Shown here one piece after another: positions 62,319 through 64,000 of a stretch of DNA of 64,000 nucleotides. The position numbers and the translations under genes were made by a program. The stretch covers positions 1-64,000 of the forward strand of contig JADFDH010000006.1 of NCBI GenBank assembly GCA_018263005.1. The letters run 5' to 3'. Source of the DNA: Methanobacterium sp. (GTDB lineage Archaea > Methanobacteriota > Methanobacteria > Methanobacteriales > Methanobacteriaceae). The first letter of the stretch is position 1. Each line of letters begins with the position of its first letter. The notes under the pieces were generated by a model. The model made no database searches and was not told where the DNA came from. It was given only the letters and a program-made list of their open reading frames with translations.

Positions 62319-63476
62319 TCAGTTGAAAAGGATATCTCGACAGGCCTGCCTATCATTTATTACTTTATTTAGTCTTCTAATTGCATCCTGGAAGGCATTG
62401 GTTATATATTTAGCATCGATTCTTTCTGCATCCTTGGAGGCCATATCTAATCGGATGGTTGATGAGGCACCAGGCATACCCACTGCAGGTATGGTGATGA
62501 TATCATGGTCTTTGAGGAGTATCATGGCCATGATCTGGGCGGCTTCCTTCTGATTAATAACTTTTTCATCCAGATAGTCTATTTCAGCCAATAGATCATC
62601 TTCTTTAAGCATAACCCCCGTTGGGGTTTTATTTATACCAGGAAATCCTTTTTTTAATTTTTGATAAATTTCCTCCCTCTTATCCTGAGATCGGAGTATT
62701 CTATCCGGACTGAATTGTTCCAGAGCCCTTACTATACCGGCTGTTAAGGGTGGCTGTGCTTCTAATCCGTACTGATGTGCCTTTGATTTTATAAGATCAA
62801 TATATTCTCTTCTTCCGGACATCAGGCCTCCCCGGGGTCCGTCCATTAGTTTGTCCGTGCTGGTTATTACTATATCCACCCCCATATCCATTGCCCGGGG
62901 CTGTTTGTATAGTATGGTTCTGAGTCTGGCTCCTGAGGCATCATCTACTAGTATGGGGATGTTCTGGGACTTTGATGTTTCCACCACCTTTAGGAAATCT
63001 TCCTTTTTTATAATCTGATGGTCCATGGTTGAGCCGGTTATGATGGTCAATGCGGTATTATCATCTATTTTAAAATCTGTTATCTGGTCATATTCTGCGT
63101 AACTGGCACCAAGGAGTTTTATACTCCGGGGTATGATGGGATGGGAGGGTAAATCGGGTAGATAATGGGCAACTTCATCAGTGGATTTTACCAGTGCCAG
63201 GATTGTTGCCAGGATACCGGAGCTGGTCCTGTTAAGAGCCAGAACCTTCTCTCCACCCAGGTGTTCCATTCCTAATGGTTGTAGTTTTTCTTCAAAAATA
63301 GCTGGTCCGGCATAGGTTTCCAGGAGATCTATGTCCTCTTTTTTCAGGGGAAACCCTCCTGAGAGGCCGGTGAGATCGTAGAGATGCGTCCTATCCTTGT
63401 TCTCTATCTTGGAATTTATGATCTTAAGTGCTGCTTCCCTTCTTTTTGATTCGTCTAGAGGGGAATTTAAAAACAT
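62319..63476 (-). CDS. Pyridoxal-phosphate protein of the MJ0158 family (SelA-like fold)
   Basis: 385 residues. Fold type I PLP enzyme with NRTSSGILATILALVKSTDE (cofactor loop), ILVDDASGARLRT and the Schiff-base Lys in ITSTDKLMDGPRGGLMSG. This matches the methanogen family TIGR03576, related to selenocysteine synthase but without an established reaction. It lies 56 bp downstream of the NYN-domain gene and 112 bp upstream of rtcA. Confidence 0.85.
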   Translation of the reverse strand: MFLNSPLDESKRREAALKIINSKIENKDRTHLYDLTGLSGGFPLKKEDIDLLETYAGPAIFEEKLQPLGMEHLGGEKVLALNRTSSGILATILALVKSTDEVAHYLPDLPSHPIIPRSIKLLGASYAEYDQITDFKIDDNTALTIITGSTMDHQIIKKEDFLKVVETSKSQNIPILVDDASGARLRTILYKQPRAMDMGVDIVITSTDKLMDGPRGGLMSGRREYIDLIKSKAHQYGLEAQPPLTAGIVRALEQFSPDRILRSQDKREEIYQKLKKGFPGINKTPTGVMLKEDDLLAEIDYLDEKVINQKEAAQIMAMILLKDHDIITIPAVGMPGASSTIRLDMASKDAERIDAKYITNAFQDAIRRLNKVINDRQACRDILFN

Positions 63477-63532
63477 TTTATTAAACCTACTTTTAAAATT
63501 AATTAAAAAAAAAATATAGAATGGATTATTTT

Positions 63533-64000
63533 CTATGCTTCTTCAGCTTTATGGTTTTCGGGCTTTAGTACAATGGCACTATCTGCTGAGTTTTGCAAAG
63601 CTGCGCTGAATCCTGGTTCAGCCCCTATGACTATGGTTTCCTTCCCATTTTCTTTGGCTTTGTTTACTATAGGCAGGAAATCAGCGTCACGAGTCATTAG
63701 GGCTATAACATCAATATTAGGGTTGTATATTAGTTCCATTGCTTCAACTGCCATGTAAACATCGGTATCACCGGCCACCACTATGGGTGTGAATCCCTGA
63801 TTTACTATGGCCTCTATGAGTTTATCTGAAGCGTATTGGTTCAAAAGGACTTTACCCACCCTCATATTACCATATTCAGATATAATCTCTCTAACCAGAT
63901 CAAGATTAAGGCTGAACTCTTTTCTTAACATGTTAGGCCCGTCAACTAATAGGCCTATGTTCTTTCCTCCAGATTCACCCCTCCTAAGAGGTATATAATC
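63533..64000 (-). CDS. NYN-domain (LabA/DUF88-like) protein, 5' end outside the window
   Basis: At least 155 codons; the frame is open to the window edge. Upstream of the first ATG (63931) the frame reads GGKNIGLLVDGPNM, the N-terminal motif of NYN nuclease-like domains, so the true start is further up, beyond 64000. GDTDVYMAVEAMEL and DVIALMTRDADFLPIVNKAK supply the other acidic residues, and FSAALQNSADSAIVL ends the domain. It matches the family TIGR00288, of unknown role, possibly RNA cleavage. Confidence 0.85.
   Translation of the reverse strand, partial: DYIPLRRGESGGKNIGLLVDGPNMLRKEFSLNLDLVREIISEYGNMRVGKVLLNQYASDKLIEAIVNQGFTPIVVAGDTDVYMAVEAMELIYNPNIDVIALMTRDADFLPIVNKAKENGKETIVIGAEPGFSAALQNSADSAIVLKPENHKAEEA

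Overview
The window is chromosomal DNA from a methanogenic archaeon of the order Methanobacteriales, most likely a mesophilic Methanobacterium-type organism. The evidence is archaeal-type ribosomal protein, RNA polymerase and tRNA genes, the archaeal mevalonate-pathway genes (isopentenyl phosphate kinase, type 2 isomerase, geranylgeranyl diphosphate synthase), a pyruvate carboxylase subunit A/BirA pair, and surface proteins ending in pseudomurein-binding repeats. The DNA is AT-rich, with GGTGA-type ribosome binding sites and several TTG/GTG starts.

Layout. 1-7.2 kb is a loosely packed accessory region. It holds a DUF5518-type membrane protein and a HEAT-repeat protein in one operon, a 1.5-kb gene-poor stretch with a 28-bp dif-like inverted repeat, and a string of small secreted, membrane or zinc-ribbon proteins, several of which look frameshifted. 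7.2-17.4 kb carries a tandem array of three large secreted parallel beta-helix (NosD-like) proteins anchored by pseudomurein-binding repeats. A decayed fourth 3' end precedes the array, each intact unit has a related leader and a T-rich terminator, and a lipoprotein gene follows. 17.6-20.6 kb has a bacterial-type Lon protease and an ArsR-type repressor with a perfect operator palindrome.

20.7-55.0 kb is one long minus-strand housekeeping superoperon region. Read in its own direction (high to low coordinates) it begins with a SPOUT methyltransferase and rpl3-rpl4-rpl23-rpl2-rps19-rpl22-rps3 and runs through the L29/S17 and spc clusters to secY, adkA, an Oxa1/EMC3-like insertase, rpl34e, cmk, rpl14e and truB. 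It continues with the rps13-rps4-rps11-rpoD-rpl18e-rpl13-rps9-rpoN cluster, an intron-containing tRNA-Pro, rpoK, eno, a ferredoxin and rpsB, and then memo, mvk, ipk, fni, RNase J, idsA and gltX. Translation, transcription, protein export and lipid precursor synthesis are thus physically linked.

55.3-64 kb returns to mixed orientation: a METTL5-like methyltransferase, the pycA-birA pair, a candidate small structured RNA, a DUF3800 protein, an exported PIG-L deacetylase, rtcA, an MJ0158-family PLP protein and a NYN-domain protein cut by the window edge.

The most unusual signal is not a gene. At least nine intergenic stretches hold short, degenerate, locally unique tandem repeats (units of about 19-46 bp, 2-6 copies), nearly all directly 3' of genes. 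In four or so cases (adkA, rpsB, mvk, rnp1) the last codons and stop of the gene itself appear to be the first repeat unit. A related 33-bp coding repeat extends ribosomal protein S3.
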